A stretch of 35,317 nucleotides of DNA from a virus, in the IMG/VR virus record IMGVR_UViG_3300049203_000083, positions 1-35,317 of that record; one strand, written 5' to 3'. Under the pieces are notes generated by a model. That model had not been told where the DNA came from, made no database searches, and saw only the letters and a list, made by a program, of their open reading frames with translations. This document shows, piece after piece, positions 1 through 7,689 of this stretch; positions within the stretch are counted from its first letter, which is position 1, and every line of letters begins with the position of its first letter. Position numbers and translations under genes: made by a program.

Positions 1-36
1 GGCAACCGAGAATTCGAGCATCTTGTCGAGGATCAT
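1..36 (-). CDS. Start of a capsid cement protein gene (Bbp16-like), cut by the window edge
   Basis: Only the first 12 codons are visible, reading MILDKMLEFSVA. They begin 25 bases after the major capsid gene stops, on the same strand. A strong ribosome site (GGAG, then AAAAGAA) sits just before the ATG. Many BPP-1-like phages carry a small capsid cement protein (Bbp16 family) directly after the coat gene, starting MILD-x-LL-x-FS, and both position and opening residues fit that. The assignment rests on only 12 residues and on synteny, so it is tentative. The rest of the gene lies left of the window. Confidence 0.6.
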   Translation of the reverse strand, partial: MILDKMLEFSVA

Positions 37-61
37 TTCTTTTCTCCGGTTGCGCTGTCGA

Positions 62-1105
62 TCAGACCACGCGGGTTTCGTTGTTCAAGAGGCGGTCCAC
101 AGTCCGAACCGGCACGCCCAGGAACGTGACCGTGCCGTTGCCGGCCGAGCCGGGCGACACGCTGCCGAACTGCTGCGCGGCCGGTTGGATGGCCAGGCAG
201 TTCTGGCTCTTGTCCATGGCCATGATGGCCAGGTATTCCTTGACGGTGCGGTTGCAGTAGAAGACCGCTTTGCCCATGCCCATGGCCGGGATGCGGAACA
301 TGGCCTTGGCCATCACCTTCATCAGGTTGGTGCCGGCGGTGAGCGCCTGCGTGCCGGTCTGCGCTTGCAGGTCGGCCAGCTTGATGTTGGCGATGCGCAC
401 GACATAGCGCCAGTCCTTGACGTGCAGGCCGCCCTTCCAGCACCACCAGTCGGCGTAGGCCCGATAGCGGTTGTTGCTGGCGTCGAACGCATCGATCAGG
501 CCCAGGTCCTCGTGCTGCAGGCCAGCGGCCGAACCCTTGGGGAAGATGCCGGCCACGGTCTGCTCGCCCCACACCACCAGATACACCGAGGTGTTGTCCG
601 AGGCAGCGCCGCCGGCGTCGATGATGTTGCCGCCGTTGGCTGCCGTGAGGCTGGAATAGCGCGCCGCGAAGCCGGTGAAGCGCTCGGGGTTGACCGCCTG
701 GTTGCCGTAGATCAGTGTTTCGGCGAAGTCCTGGTTCAGGCCTTCGACAAACGCCGTGGCTTCCGACATGCGGAACTCGCTCGTGTTGCCGTTCAGGTCG
801 GCCAGCGCCTTGTCCACTTCGCTGCGGGTTTCCAGCATGCCCACGGTGTCCGTCACCTGCGCGCGCAGGCTCTTGGACGCCGGCACGCCGCCGTACAGCA
901 TGCGCCAGGTGGCGGTGGGCAGGCCCGTGCGGATCGCGGCCTGGTGGCCGGTGGGCAGGTTGCCCTGAATCCACAGCATGTCGGTGAGGATTTCGTTGGA
1001 CTGCGAGAGCAGTTCAGCGACCTTTGCCACGCGACCCTCGGGGTCGATGGACTTGGCGAAGTCCAGCAGCGTTGCCGCGCCGGCTTTGGTGGGAAGAGTT
1101 GCCAT
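62..1105 (-). CDS. Major capsid protein
   Basis: A 347-residue protein that should form the icosahedral shell. It resembles the coat proteins of BPP-1-like podoviruses. Recognisable stretches are the N-terminal MATLPTKAG, the LPTGHQAAIRTGLPTATWR segment (about residues 50-69), DKALADLNGN, the DNTSVYLVVWG strand, and FPKGSAAGLQHEDLG followed by DWRYVVRIANI. It follows the scaffold gene by 12 bases and precedes the putative cement gene, the usual order for a head module. The ATG at 1105 has an AAAGGAAAG ribosome site a few bases upstream. Recognition is by remembered family resemblance, not a search, but length, motifs and position agree. The long frames open on the opposite strand here are by-products of high GC. 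Confidence 0.9.
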   Translation of the reverse strand: MATLPTKAGAATLLDFAKSIDPEGRVAKVAELLSQSNEILTDMLWIQGNLPTGHQAAIRTGLPTATWRMLYGGVPASKSLRAQVTDTVGMLETRSEVDKALADLNGNTSEFRMSEATAFVEGLNQDFAETLIYGNQAVNPERFTGFAARYSSLTAANGGNIIDAGGAASDNTSVYLVVWGEQTVAGIFPKGSAAGLQHEDLGLIDAFDASNNRYRAYADWWCWKGGLHVKDWRYVVRIANIKLADLQAQTGTQALTAGTNLMKVMAKAMFRIPAMGMGKAVFYCNRTVKEYLAIMAMDKSQNCLAIQPAAQQFGSVSPGSAGNGTVTFLGVPVRTVDRLLNNETRVV

Positions 1106-1117
1106 GGTGACTTTCCT

Positions 1118-1855
1118 TTAAGTCTTGTTGCCGTACAGAACATCGGCCGCCGACTTGGGCGCGGCGCCATGCCGTCCCGCGACGAAACCGTCTTGGCTGA
1201 TCGCCTTACCTGCGCGTACCAGCATCCGCACGACTTCCGGGTGGTTGCCCAGCCGGCTTTCGTTGAAGAGTGCTTTCAGCTCAGGCGTGCCGAAGGTGTC
1301 CAGCGCTTGTTTTGCGATGCCCAGGTTTTCCTTGAACTTCGCCCCGCCGATTTCCGCGTCCGCTTGAGCCTGGTTGGCCCACTCGGTTGCAGCGGCATCG
1401 ACGTTGGCTTGAAGCTGCGCCACGTTCCCGGCTTGCATCTTGGCAGCCAGGCTCACGAACTTCTGCGCAGTTTCCTGCGTCATGTTCGCGTCTTTGGCCA
1501 GGCTCTTGAACGCCGACAGGGTGTCGGAGTCCAGGGCCTTCACGCCGTCCTCGGTCACGAACTCGCTGTATTCCTCGGGGGCGCCGGTCTTTTGGGTGTC
1601 GCCGTCGCCGTCGCCCGACTTGTCGTCGGTGTCGGTGGGCTTGTCCTTGGGCTCGTCGTCTCCAAGAAGATTCGGCGGTGCGGCCTTGTCTTGCGTGGCA
1701 GGTGCTGCGGGAGCAGCGGCGGGGGCTGCTGGTGCAGGTGCTGCAGCGGGCGCAGCAGCGGGGGCTGCTGGCGCGCTGGCAGGCGCAGCCGTGGCTTCGA
1801 CGGCCGGAGCCGAGGTTGCCGCGGGGGCGTCACTTGCTGGTGCTGCGTCGCTCAT
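1118..1855 (-). CDS. Capsid assembly scaffolding protein
   Basis: A 245-residue protein with a low-complexity Ala/Pro-rich N-terminal third, an acidic linker (residues about 65-95, rich in D, K and G), and a C-terminal helical, coiled-coil-prone half (NMTQETAQKFVSLAAKMQAGNVAQLQANVDAA type). Its position immediately before the major capsid gene and its charged helical composition are typical of phage scaffolds, which chaperone shell assembly and then leave. The frame is open from a further ATG at 1909, but the ATG at 1855 (MSDAAPAS) is preferred. It has an AAGGAAG ribosome site and leaves only a 26-base overlap with the upstream gene. No protease motif was seen, so a fused maturation protease is unlikely. 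Confidence 0.78.
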   Translation of the reverse strand: MSDAAPASDAPAATSAPAVEATAAPASAPAAPAAAPAAAPAPAAPAAAPAAPATQDKAAPPNLLGDDEPKDKPTDTDDKSGDGDGDTQKTGAPEEYSEFVTEDGVKALDSDTLSAFKSLAKDANMTQETAQKFVSLAAKMQAGNVAQLQANVDAAATEWANQAQADAEIGGAKFKENLGIAKQALDTFGTPELKALFNESRLGNHPEVVRMLVRAGKAISQDGFVAGRHGAAPKSAADVLYGNKT

Positions 1856-2153
1856 TTCGCTTTGCTTCCTTCTGCATTTCGTTGAAGCGTTCGGGGGCGT
1901 GTTCGTCAATGAAGGCCAGCAGCTTCAGCCCCAAACTGCGCCGACCTTCCAAGAAGGCCGTCGTCCCAAGGTCGCCCCCGGGCGTGTAGCTGTTGCTGTA
2001 GATGCCGGACTCCGCAAGACGGCGCCGAATGAACCGGCGCCCCCGTTGGTCGCTCATCAGCCAAAGCAGTTCATCAACCTCGGCTTGGCGTTCGCGTTTG
2101 GCCTCGTCGGCCTTCAGCTCGCGCTGTTCTCGATTGGGTTCCACTCCAGGCAT
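1830..2153 (-). CDS. Bbp19-like head-region protein
   Basis: A 107-residue, strongly charged protein. The central stretch ELLWLMSDQRGRRFIRRRL, then SGIYSNSYT, FLEGRRSLGLKLL and a short acidic/basic tail match my memory of the Bbp19 family of BPP-1-like phages. That family has no established function but always sits beside the scaffold and coat genes. The 3' end overlaps the scaffold start by 26 bases, so the scaffold ribosome site lies inside this gene and the two are probably translationally coupled. The upstream leader has no clear Shine-Dalgarno sequence, leaving some doubt about the exact start. No membrane segment or catalytic motif is visible. Confidence 0.68.
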   Translation of the reverse strand: MPGVEPNREQRELKADEAKRERQAEVDELLWLMSDQRGRRFIRRRLAESGIYSNSYTPGGDLGTTAFLEGRRSLGLKLLAFIDEHAPERFNEMQKEAKRNERRSTSK

Positions 2154-2193
2154 GGCCGCGACTGTAGCGGCGAGAAGGGGTGTAGCCCCTCGT

Positions 2194-2985
2194 TCAGTAC
2201 GCGCCGGTCTTGCTGTTCACCCAGGCCTCGGCTGTGGACAGCTGCGCGCCGGATGGGAAGTTGAGGGCGAAGCGAACGATGCCGCCATAGAAGCGACTGG
2301 AGCTGAAGAAGCCGCCGTTGCGGGTGAACAATTCCAGCGGGCCCGCCAGATAGGCGCCCGTGCCTTGATCTGCGACGCTGCCGCTCAACTGCGTGCCGTT
2401 GCGGCGCACGACGGCTGCGTCGTCCAGAATGCTCGCGGCGCCGGTCAGCACCATCTGTTGAGGTGCAGCGCCGACTGCGCCTACGGTGCTCACAAGAACG
2501 GTCCCGCCTGATGCGAAGTTGGCGTTGGTGGAGGCTGCTGCGTTCGGTGTTTCCAGCCGCCACGCCCCTGGAACTGTCCCCAGGTTGAAGGCCATGACGG
2601 ATTGCTGCGCGGCGTCGCTGAGTTTGCGAACCCCTGCACACACCATGACGGCGCCTTGTACTGGATCGAACGCAGCCGCGGTCATGCGGTCGTCAACACC
2701 GTCTGGCAGAAGGAACCACAAGCCACCCTCTGTCTGCAATACGGGGCGAGCTGCGGCGGTTGCCTGCATCAGGTGATTGCCGCGTCCGCTCTTGTCGAGC
2801 ATCCGCCCGACAGGCTGCCCGGCGGTCGTCACGGGCGTGGTGCCGGCGCTGTCCTGAAACAGTGTGCTGAAGTCGCTCGGGTCGTACCACCCGCCTTGCT
2901 CGCCGTTTGCGAATAGCGCGGCAACCGCTGCGGCCAGGTCCCCCGACGAGCGGCCGAACGGGACGCCGACGCCAATGCCGAGCAT
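2194..2985 (-). CDS. LamG/concanavalin-like structural protein
   Basis: A 263-residue protein with a jelly-roll lectin look. It has WYDPSDFSTLFQDSAGTTPV near residue 33, then DKSGRGNHLMQATAAARP near residue 64, then alternating beta-strand segments ending in FYGGIVRFALNFPSGAQLSTAEAWVNSKTG. In phages this WYDPSD...DKSGRGNH pattern marks LamG-like domains found on spike, appendage or capsid decoration proteins, which can bind glycans. It starts one base after the upstream spike-base gene stops, consistent with a shared appendage role. Carbohydrate binding is inferred from fold resemblance only. No enzyme signature was seen. Confidence 0.65.
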   Translation of the reverse strand: MLGIGVGVPFGRSSGDLAAAVAALFANGEQGGWYDPSDFSTLFQDSAGTTPVTTAGQPVGRMLDKSGRGNHLMQATAAARPVLQTEGGLWFLLPDGVDDRMTAAAFDPVQGAVMVCAGVRKLSDAAQQSVMAFNLGTVPGAWRLETPNAAASTNANFASGGTVLVSTVGAVGAAPQQMVLTGAASILDDAAVVRRNGTQLSGSVADQGTGAYLAGPLELFTRNGGFFSSSRFYGGIVRFALNFPSGAQLSTAEAWVNSKTGAY

Positions 2986-2986
2986 G

Positions 2987-3238
2987 TCAGTAGACGGCCA
3001 GAATGCTGCTGGCCGTGGTGCCGGTGGCGTTCACGCGCACGCCGCCCACCGGCAGCATCGAGCCGGCGGGCACGCCCACGAACGTGGCGCTGGTGCCGTC
3101 GCTGAACGCGATGCTGACGTTCCCGCCGACACCGATCCACAGCGCGCGAAACGCCACCGCCTGGTTGGTGCTGTCGTGCGGGACGACGGCGGCCGCGTTC
3201 TCGGCGGTGTTGGGGCTGGCGGTCTGTTGGACTGGCAT
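2987..3238 (-). CDS. Small spike-base-like structural protein
   Basis: An 83-residue protein starting MPVQQTASPN. The body contains VPHDSTNQA, FRALWIGVGGNVSI, TFVGVPAGSMLPVGGVRVNATGTTAS and ends ILAVY. This is the layout of the small spike base protein family (RCAP_Rcc01079 type): a compact beta fold with RALYVG and PVGxxRVxATGTTA signatures. The ATG at 3238 was chosen because the longer open frame extending to 3991 runs antisense-like through the neighbouring gene with arginine-rich nonsense. It lies between a 161-residue structural gene and the LamG-like gene, one base from the latter, suggesting a common appendage. Family call is from memory. Confidence 0.72.
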   Translation of the reverse strand: MPVQQTASPNTAENAAAVVPHDSTNQAVAFRALWIGVGGNVSIAFSDGTSATFVGVPAGSMLPVGGVRVNATGTTASSILAVY

Positions 3239-3249
3239 AGGGTGCTCGC

Positions 3250-3735
3250 TCAGAGTTGGAAGCCGAAGGCCTCCACGTTGGCGTTCAGGTTGCCCGCGCC
3301 GAAGCTGTTGGCCGTCACCGCAATAGCGGTGTTGATTGCCGATGCGGGGACGGGTGGGTTGAAGTCCAGCACCAGCGGCGTGACGGCGAAGGCAACGCCA
3401 GCGGGCACGCCCAGCACGTAGACGGCGCTGCCGCCCACGATGCCAGACAGGGTTACGCCCGTGACTTGCGCCGCGGTTGCGCCGCCACCCGTCACCACCA
3501 GCTTGCTGATGTAGGTCGTTTTCCCGACAGCGGCCGGCAGTGTGGCGGCGACGATGGCTGCTGCCCCGCTCGCGCTCGCATGCACTGGCGTGGCGCCGGT
3601 GGGGTAGCCGCCGGTGCCGGCAGCGGGCGCAGGCGCCGACGTGCTGACCACCTCGGCCCAGGTGCCGTCGGCCATGTCCCGGAAGCGCCGTACGGCGCCC
3701 CCGTCGTCCAGGCTGGGTACAAGTTTGTCGGCCAT
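3250..3735 (-). CDS. Predicted virion structural protein, unknown role
   Basis: A 161-residue protein. The N-terminal part (MADKLVPSLDDGG...RRFRDMADGTWAEVV) looks like a short tether. The rest is a beta-rich, Ala/Val/Gly-rich domain with a repeated strand pattern (TYISKLVVTGGGATAAQVTGVTL, then LVLDFNPPVPASAINTAIAVTANSFGAGN). Similar proteins sit next to portal genes in several podovirus genomes as head or neck decoration components, but I cannot name a family with confidence. It follows the portal gene by 12 bases and precedes the spike-base gene by 11 bases. No membrane segment or catalytic motif was seen. Confidence 0.62.
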   Translation of the reverse strand: MADKLVPSLDDGGAVRRFRDMADGTWAEVVSTSAPAPAAGTGGYPTGATPVHASASGAAAIVAATLPAAVGKTTYISKLVVTGGGATAAQVTGVTLSGIVGGSAVYVLGVPAGVAFAVTPLVLDFNPPVPASAINTAIAVTANSFGAGNLNANVEAFGFQL

Positions 3736-3747
3736 CTGCGTTTTCTC

Positions 3748-5481
3748 CTACTGGCTGAAGCCGCTCACCACCTGGGTCAGCGCGTTGTCGCCGCCGGTGT
3801 TGGCTTCGGAAAGGGTCTTGGCGGTGTTGGCGGCCTGCTCGGCCTGCGCCGCCTGGGCGATGCGCTGCTCGGCCTGCGCGCGTGCCTCTCGAATCTTGGC
3901 CACGTCGCTCTCGCCGCGGGCAATCTCGGGGTCCACGCCCAGGTAGATGCGTGATTTCTGGATGGCCTTGTCGGTGTCCACGTTGTCCCAAGCGCTCGGG
4001 TCGTTCTTGGCCGCGGCGATGCTGGCGGTGGCGGCGATGAGCCGGTCCACGCCGGCCATGGCAGTGGCACGCTGGGCGCTGGCCAAGACGCTCACGAACT
4101 CGAGTTTCAGCTCCTGGCCTGCGAGCTGCTCGGGCGGTGGCGGCAGGATGCCGGCCTGCATGGCGTAGTCGAACGTGATATCCGCGGCCGGTGCGAGCAG
4201 CTCGGTGTGCGTGCGCTCCACCACCGGCCCCAGCATGAGCATCTTTTCCTGGTGTTCCTCTTCGACCTGGCGCGCGGTGATGGGCGAACCCGTCACGCGC
4301 GACTGCATGGCCATGAACACGTCGGCGAAGAAAGCCCGCTTGATGATTTCGCGCTGGTCCTGGATGTCGAGCAGCAGGTGGTCCAGGCGCAGGTTGACGT
4401 TGAACGCGCTCTCCACCTTGCCGCCGGCGCCCGCTGCGGGGTCCGCATAGGTGATGCCGCCCGGCAGAAAGTCGCTGTCCTGGTTCTTCAGGCTGGCGGG
4501 CACCACCAGTGGTGGGTTGGTTTCGAAGTCGATGGCCTGGCCCTTGCGCAGGTGCTCGAATTGCAGCTGCTTGATGCCGCCGAGCGCGCGCATGCCGGGG
4601 CAGGTGCTGCCGTAGATGTCATTGCCCGTGGTCTGCCAGCGCGGCGCCAGCACCGGGAAGCGCCGAAAGCCGGACTCGTACAGGCAGTCGTCGCCCTCGG
4701 TGCGCCCGTTGCCGCCCTGCTCCACGTAGACCGAGCGCCACGGCATGTTCTTGCGGTCCATCTTGCGTGCGTTGAAGTCCAGGCGCGGCTCGATGAGCTG
4801 ATAGAGGGGAATCCAGGTGTCCTCGTTGTGGGCGTCCCACATGTTCTTGATCAGCGGCGAGCAGCGCGACCAATCCCAAGAGCCCGAGCGTGCGCGCTGC
4901 TGGCCGGTGGGCGCCACGAAGCTCTTGACGATCTGGCCCACGGTCCACTGGAACGAGCGGCTCAGGGTGTCGATTTCGTTTTTGTCGTTGGCCGCCAGGC
5001 AGTATTCGCCGATGGTCAGCGCGTTGAAGTGCGCCACCGTCTCGAAGTCGGGCAGCACGATGGTGGCCGCGGTGCCGAAGGCGCCCATTTCCTCGTACAT
5101 GCCGTGGACCACACGGTAGAAGTTGGAGCGCGCGAAGATGTTCAGCACCGTGCGCGTGGCCTGGTCGAGCCAGCGGCTGACCTCGGCGTCGTTCATCAGG
5201 TCCTCGTCCTGCGTCTCGAATCGCACCCAGGGCTGGCTGGGGTTGGTCATGCCCGACTGCATGCCAGCCCCCAAAATCGTGAGCGCTGCTGTTCCGGTAT
5301 CGTCCAGTACGTCGTTGCGCTCATAGCCTTTATTGACATCGGACACAAAAAAGCGCCCCGAACGCGGCAGCAAATGCTGTTGGATGTCCTTCCAGTGCGA
5401 CCACCACGTCGAGCGTTCAGTCTCCAGCGCACCGACGCGGCGGATCACTTTTTGATAGTCGGGAAGCGGCTGTTGGCTCAT
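3748..5481 (-). CDS. Portal protein (podovirus head-to-tail connector)
   Basis: A 577-residue protein that should form the twelve-subunit portal ring through which DNA enters and leaves the capsid. It matches the podovirus head-to-tail connecting family (Pfam Head-tail_con): WWSHWKDIQQHLLPRSGRF near residue 26, ILGAGMQSGMTNPSQPWVRFE near residue 70, the MYEEMGAFGTAA segment, and a C-terminal helical barrel region with REIIKRAFFADVFMAMQ and ITARQVEEEHQEKMLMLGPVVER. The last 60 residues are Ala/Gln-rich coiled coil. The ATG overlaps the stop of the upstream HNH gene by four bases (ATGA). Length and motif order are normal for the family. Confidence 0.93.
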   Translation of the reverse strand: MSQQPLPDYQKVIRRVGALETERSTWWSHWKDIQQHLLPRSGRFFVSDVNKGYERNDVLDDTGTAALTILGAGMQSGMTNPSQPWVRFETQDEDLMNDAEVSRWLDQATRTVLNIFARSNFYRVVHGMYEEMGAFGTAATIVLPDFETVAHFNALTIGEYCLAANDKNEIDTLSRSFQWTVGQIVKSFVAPTGQQRARSGSWDWSRCSPLIKNMWDAHNEDTWIPLYQLIEPRLDFNARKMDRKNMPWRSVYVEQGGNGRTEGDDCLYESGFRRFPVLAPRWQTTGNDIYGSTCPGMRALGGIKQLQFEHLRKGQAIDFETNPPLVVPASLKNQDSDFLPGGITYADPAAGAGGKVESAFNVNLRLDHLLLDIQDQREIIKRAFFADVFMAMQSRVTGSPITARQVEEEHQEKMLMLGPVVERTHTELLAPAADITFDYAMQAGILPPPPEQLAGQELKLEFVSVLASAQRATAMAGVDRLIAATASIAAAKNDPSAWDNVDTDKAIQKSRIYLGVDPEIARGESDVAKIREARAQAEQRIAQAAQAEQAANTAKTLSEANTGGDNALTQVVSGFSQ

Positions 5482-6116
5482 GGCATGTTCGGCCAGAAGC
5501 GGTTGCTCTTGGCGATGTTGTCAGCACCTGGAAGCACCTGCAGGTTGGCGGGCGTGTGCAACCCGCAAACGAGTTGCGAGTTCAACGGGACGATGTGATC
5601 TACGTGATGCCATTCCCCCGTCCACATCCCGAGGGCATCCGCCGTCACGTAAAAATCCTTGAGCGCTTGGTCGTCGGCCCACAGTGGTGTGGCGCGCAGC
5701 ATGGTTGCCCGCCGGCGCGCTTGCTTGGCTGCCCCGTGGTGTTTGTTGGCGTCGCGCCAGCGTTTGCCCCACTCGGCAATCTTCTCCGGCGGGTATCCCG
5801 CGTAGCGTTCCTGGCGCGCAACCTTGATGTGCTCTTGGGCCTGGTGCGCACGTCGCGTAGCTGAGATGGCTTCTTTGCGCTCGGCGTAATACACCTTCGA
5901 ATACCCGCTGGTGCGAAACGCTTCGCGGCGGGTTGCAACAGCTTCGGGGTTAGCGGCGTTCCAGCGCTGGTTGGCCAGTAGTTTGCATTCAGCGCAATGG
6001 CCGCCGTTCGTGAAACGGTCCGCAAGATGTCCATGCTTGCACGGCTTACCGGTGTTGTAGTAGAGCAAGCCAGCCGCCTGGGCTTCAGCTTTGCTCTTGT
6101 TTTTAGGCATCACCAT
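5478..6116 (-). CDS. HNH endonuclease, free-standing, inserted in the head operon
   Basis: A 212-residue protein with a C-terminal HNH core: EWHHVDHIVPLNSQLVCGLH, then NLQVLPGADNIAKSNRFW. The DH pair, following H and final N supply the metal site. Near the N-terminus, PCKHGH and CAECK form a Cys/His zinc motif, followed by a long basic helical region likely to grip DNA. It begins one base after the upstream stop and overlaps the portal start by four bases, so it is embedded without breaking either neighbour. Free-standing HNH genes between packaging and portal genes are usually homing endonucleases, though some assist terminase cleavage. Its base composition is somewhat lower in GC than the portal gene. 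Confidence 0.85.
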   Translation of the reverse strand: MVMPKNKSKAEAQAAGLLYYNTGKPCKHGHLADRFTNGGHCAECKLLANQRWNAANPEAVATRREAFRTSGYSKVYYAERKEAISATRRAHQAQEHIKVARQERYAGYPPEKIAEWGKRWRDANKHHGAAKQARRRATMLRATPLWADDQALKDFYVTADALGMWTGEWHHVDHIVPLNSQLVCGLHTPANLQVLPGADNIAKSNRFWPNMP

Positions 6117-6117
6117 G

Positions 6118-6468
6118 TTAGCGGCCCAGCAAAGTATTCGTGCCGAGCGAGAGCAAGCTATCGGCTACGCCACCTGCTCCTGTGAGCAAAGTAGACGACG
6201 AGCCTGAGAGCTGCCCGCCGGCCGCGGCCATCTGCGCGTTGCGCTTCTGGATTTCCGACAGGTCCGGGGTCTTGGCCTCTTGGGGCTTTTCCACCGCGGC
6301 GGTCAGGGCCTGTTGCTGCTTGCGCTGGCGCTCGCCTTCGGCACCGGCCTTGCCCTGCTGGCTGGCCGCGTAGACGCCGCCGGCAGCCGTGGCTGCAGCG
6401 CTCACGGCCGAAATGGTGCCGGCGTTGGCGCCGATCCAGGCGCCGGCTGCGGTCAGTCCTGTGGGCAT
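6118..6468 (-). CDS. Small virion protein with STLLTGAGG motif (ejection-type)
   Basis: A 116-residue protein. Its N-terminal half is a hydrophobic, Ala/Gly-rich helix (ANAGTISAVSAAATAAGGVYAAS), followed by a Gln/Lys-rich charged helix and a C-terminal signature SSSTLLTGAGGVADSLLSLGTNTLLGR. The STLLTGxxG...LG..TLLG ending is common in small podovirus proteins coded between portal and ejection genes, which I believe are minor internal or DNA-transfer proteins. The ATG at 6468 is chosen for its GGAG ribosome site 7-10 bases upstream. A longer open frame to 7041 is a shadow of the neighbour. It overlaps the 3' end of the GNAT-like gene by 16 bases. The role is an inference. Confidence 0.68.
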   Translation of the reverse strand: MPTGLTAAGAWIGANAGTISAVSAAATAAGGVYAASQQGKAGAEGERQRKQQQALTAAVEKPQEAKTPDLSEIQKRNAQMAAAGGQLSGSSSTLLTGAGGVADSLLSLGTNTLLGR

Positions 6469-7211
6469 GTCTTTTTCTCCAATACGTAGCTGGTGCCGTC
6501 CACGTGCGCGAGGTGCGTTCCAACGTCGATGACCAAGGGTTCCTGCGAGTGGACGGCAATCGGCTCGAACCCGCAGGTGCGGGCCCAGCGTCCGTAGACG
6601 CGCACGGCCTTGTCGACCTGGCCATTGGCCAGCATCAGCACCGCGGCGCCCACGTAGTGGTCGTGCATGGCGTCGTGCGCGTGGCTGATGTCGTCGCCGA
6701 GCAGCGTGTGGAACTCCTCGCCCGCCCTGGCGCACGCCTTGTTCGCCTGCAGCCAGTCGTCCAGGTCCATCTGCATGTACTGCAGGTCGTAGGTGTGGCC
6801 TTGGGACAGCCAGGCGTTGGCGCGCCGGTAGGTGTCCAGAAACCCCATCTGGTGGGCAAACCACACGGTGGGCAGCGCGTAGGCCGGCGCCATGGTGTAG
6901 AGCGTCTCGGCCGGGGTGGCCAGGAACGCGAACTCGAGCGCGCTGCGGGCCTCGCGCATGGCGTGCGCACCGCGCGCCTCGGGCAGAAAGTTGGTGTGGA
7001 TGACGTAGGCGCCGGCTTCCACGCAGCGTGCCAGGAAACACCCGCCCTCCACGATCAGCGCGAAGCTGGTCGGGTGCTGGGTGTAGGCGGCCGCGTCGAA
7101 GGGCGTGCCGTCATCGGGCGTGTTGCCTGCGCGCAGCGCCGGATGCCCCACGATGGAGTGCAGCAGGGCATTGTCGGCGGGGGAGGCCAGGCGCGCGGTC
7201 ATGGCGCGCAT
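6453..7211 (-). CDS. GNAT-like virion-associated protein
   Basis: A 252-residue protein. The first 130 residues resemble the N-acetyltransferase (GNAT) fold found in podovirus morphogenesis regions: FALIVEGGCFLARCVEAGAYVIHTNFLPEARGAHAMREAR followed by FLATPAETLYTMAPAYALPTVWFAHQMGFLDTY. The segment GARGxxA-like (ARGAHAMREA) corresponds to the acetyl-CoA pyrophosphate loop, but is degenerate, so activity is doubtful. The rest is helical with several His/Asp residues (HAHDAMHDHYVG). Two ATGs are possible, at 7211 (MRAMT) or 7202 (MTARL); neither has a strong ribosome site. It lies between small structural genes in the packaging operon. A structural role with a retained acetyltransferase fold is the likeliest reading. 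Confidence 0.62.
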   Translation of the reverse strand: MRAMTARLASPADNALLHSIVGHPALRAGNTPDDGTPFDAAAYTQHPTSFALIVEGGCFLARCVEAGAYVIHTNFLPEARGAHAMREARSALEFAFLATPAETLYTMAPAYALPTVWFAHQMGFLDTYRRANAWLSQGHTYDLQYMQMDLDDWLQANKACARAGEEFHTLLGDDISHAHDAMHDHYVGAAVLMLANGQVDKAVRVYGRWARTCGFEPIAVHSQEPLVIDVGTHLAHVDGTSYVLEKKTCPQD

Positions 7212-7237
7212 TGTCGGGTGGCTGGTGGGTGTAGCCG

Positions 7238-7459
7238 TCAGCCTTGCACGACTTCGATTTTCACCAGCTTGTCGCCCTCCAGGCGGAAGACGCCATCCTC
7301 GCGGGCGATGATGACCTGCCCTTGGTACGTGGTCATGGCCAGCACCTTCGGGATGGGTGCGACGTAGGTAACGCCGCCCGGACGAAAGTCCTCGGGCCAC
7401 TCGCGTGGGGTGTTGTGCTCGGCGAGCTGGCCAGTGTTGAAGTAGTGTCCGACTTTCAT
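7238..7459 (-). CDS. Small conserved phage protein, unknown function
   Basis: A 73-residue protein with an ATG at 7459 and a good GAGGGG ribosome site. Residues 1-27 contain NTGQLAEHNTPREWPEDF, strikingly like residues 31-45 of TerL (GTGQLAEHSGPRVWQ). The second half has short strands (TYVAPIPKVLAM, GQVIIAREDGVFRLEGDKLVKIEVV) resembling a beta-propeller blade or SH3-like unit. No known family was recognised. It lies 11 bases after the stop of the 72-residue gene and 27 bases before the GNAT-like gene. It is clearly part of the packaging operon, but its role cannot be stated. Confidence 0.7.
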   Translation of the reverse strand: MKVGHYFNTGQLAEHNTPREWPEDFRPGGVTYVAPIPKVLAMTTYQGQVIIAREDGVFRLEGDKLVKIEVVQG

Positions 7460-7470
7460 CGCGTTTCCCC

Positions 7471-7689
7471 TCAGTGCGCCGCGTCCACCGACAGCTCGAG
7501 CTGAAACACGGCCAGGGCGAGCTGCGCGCCGGCGCCGTAGTCGCTGTGCCAGTCGCGCAGCTCTGACAGCGCCATGCGGTATTCCAGCAGGTCGTCGCCC
7601 TGCAGGTCTTGGGCCGCAGCGTGCAGGCGCGACAGCGCCATGCGTGCACGGTCCTCGTTGGTCAGGGGCTTGAGGGTGGGCAGGGTCAT
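7471..7689 (-). CDS. Small helical phage protein, unknown function
   Basis: A 72-residue, mostly helical protein (TLKPLTNEDRARMALSRLHAAAQDL, then EYRMALSELRDWHSDYGAGAQLALAVFQLEL). It starts with an ATG that overlaps the TerL stop codon by four bases (ATGA), indicating translational coupling to packaging. There is no membrane segment, zinc motif or recognisable domain. Position suggests a packaging or head-assembly accessory protein, but no homologue was recognised. Confidence 0.7.
   Translation of the reverse strand: MTLPTLKPLTNEDRARMALSRLHAAAQDLQGDDLLEYRMALSELRDWHSDYGAGAQLALAVFQLELSVDAAH

Noticed and set aside
23-1885. A 620-codon plus-strand frame across the capsid and scaffold genes
   Set aside because: Antisense to well-recognised head genes, low-complexity composition, no start signals.
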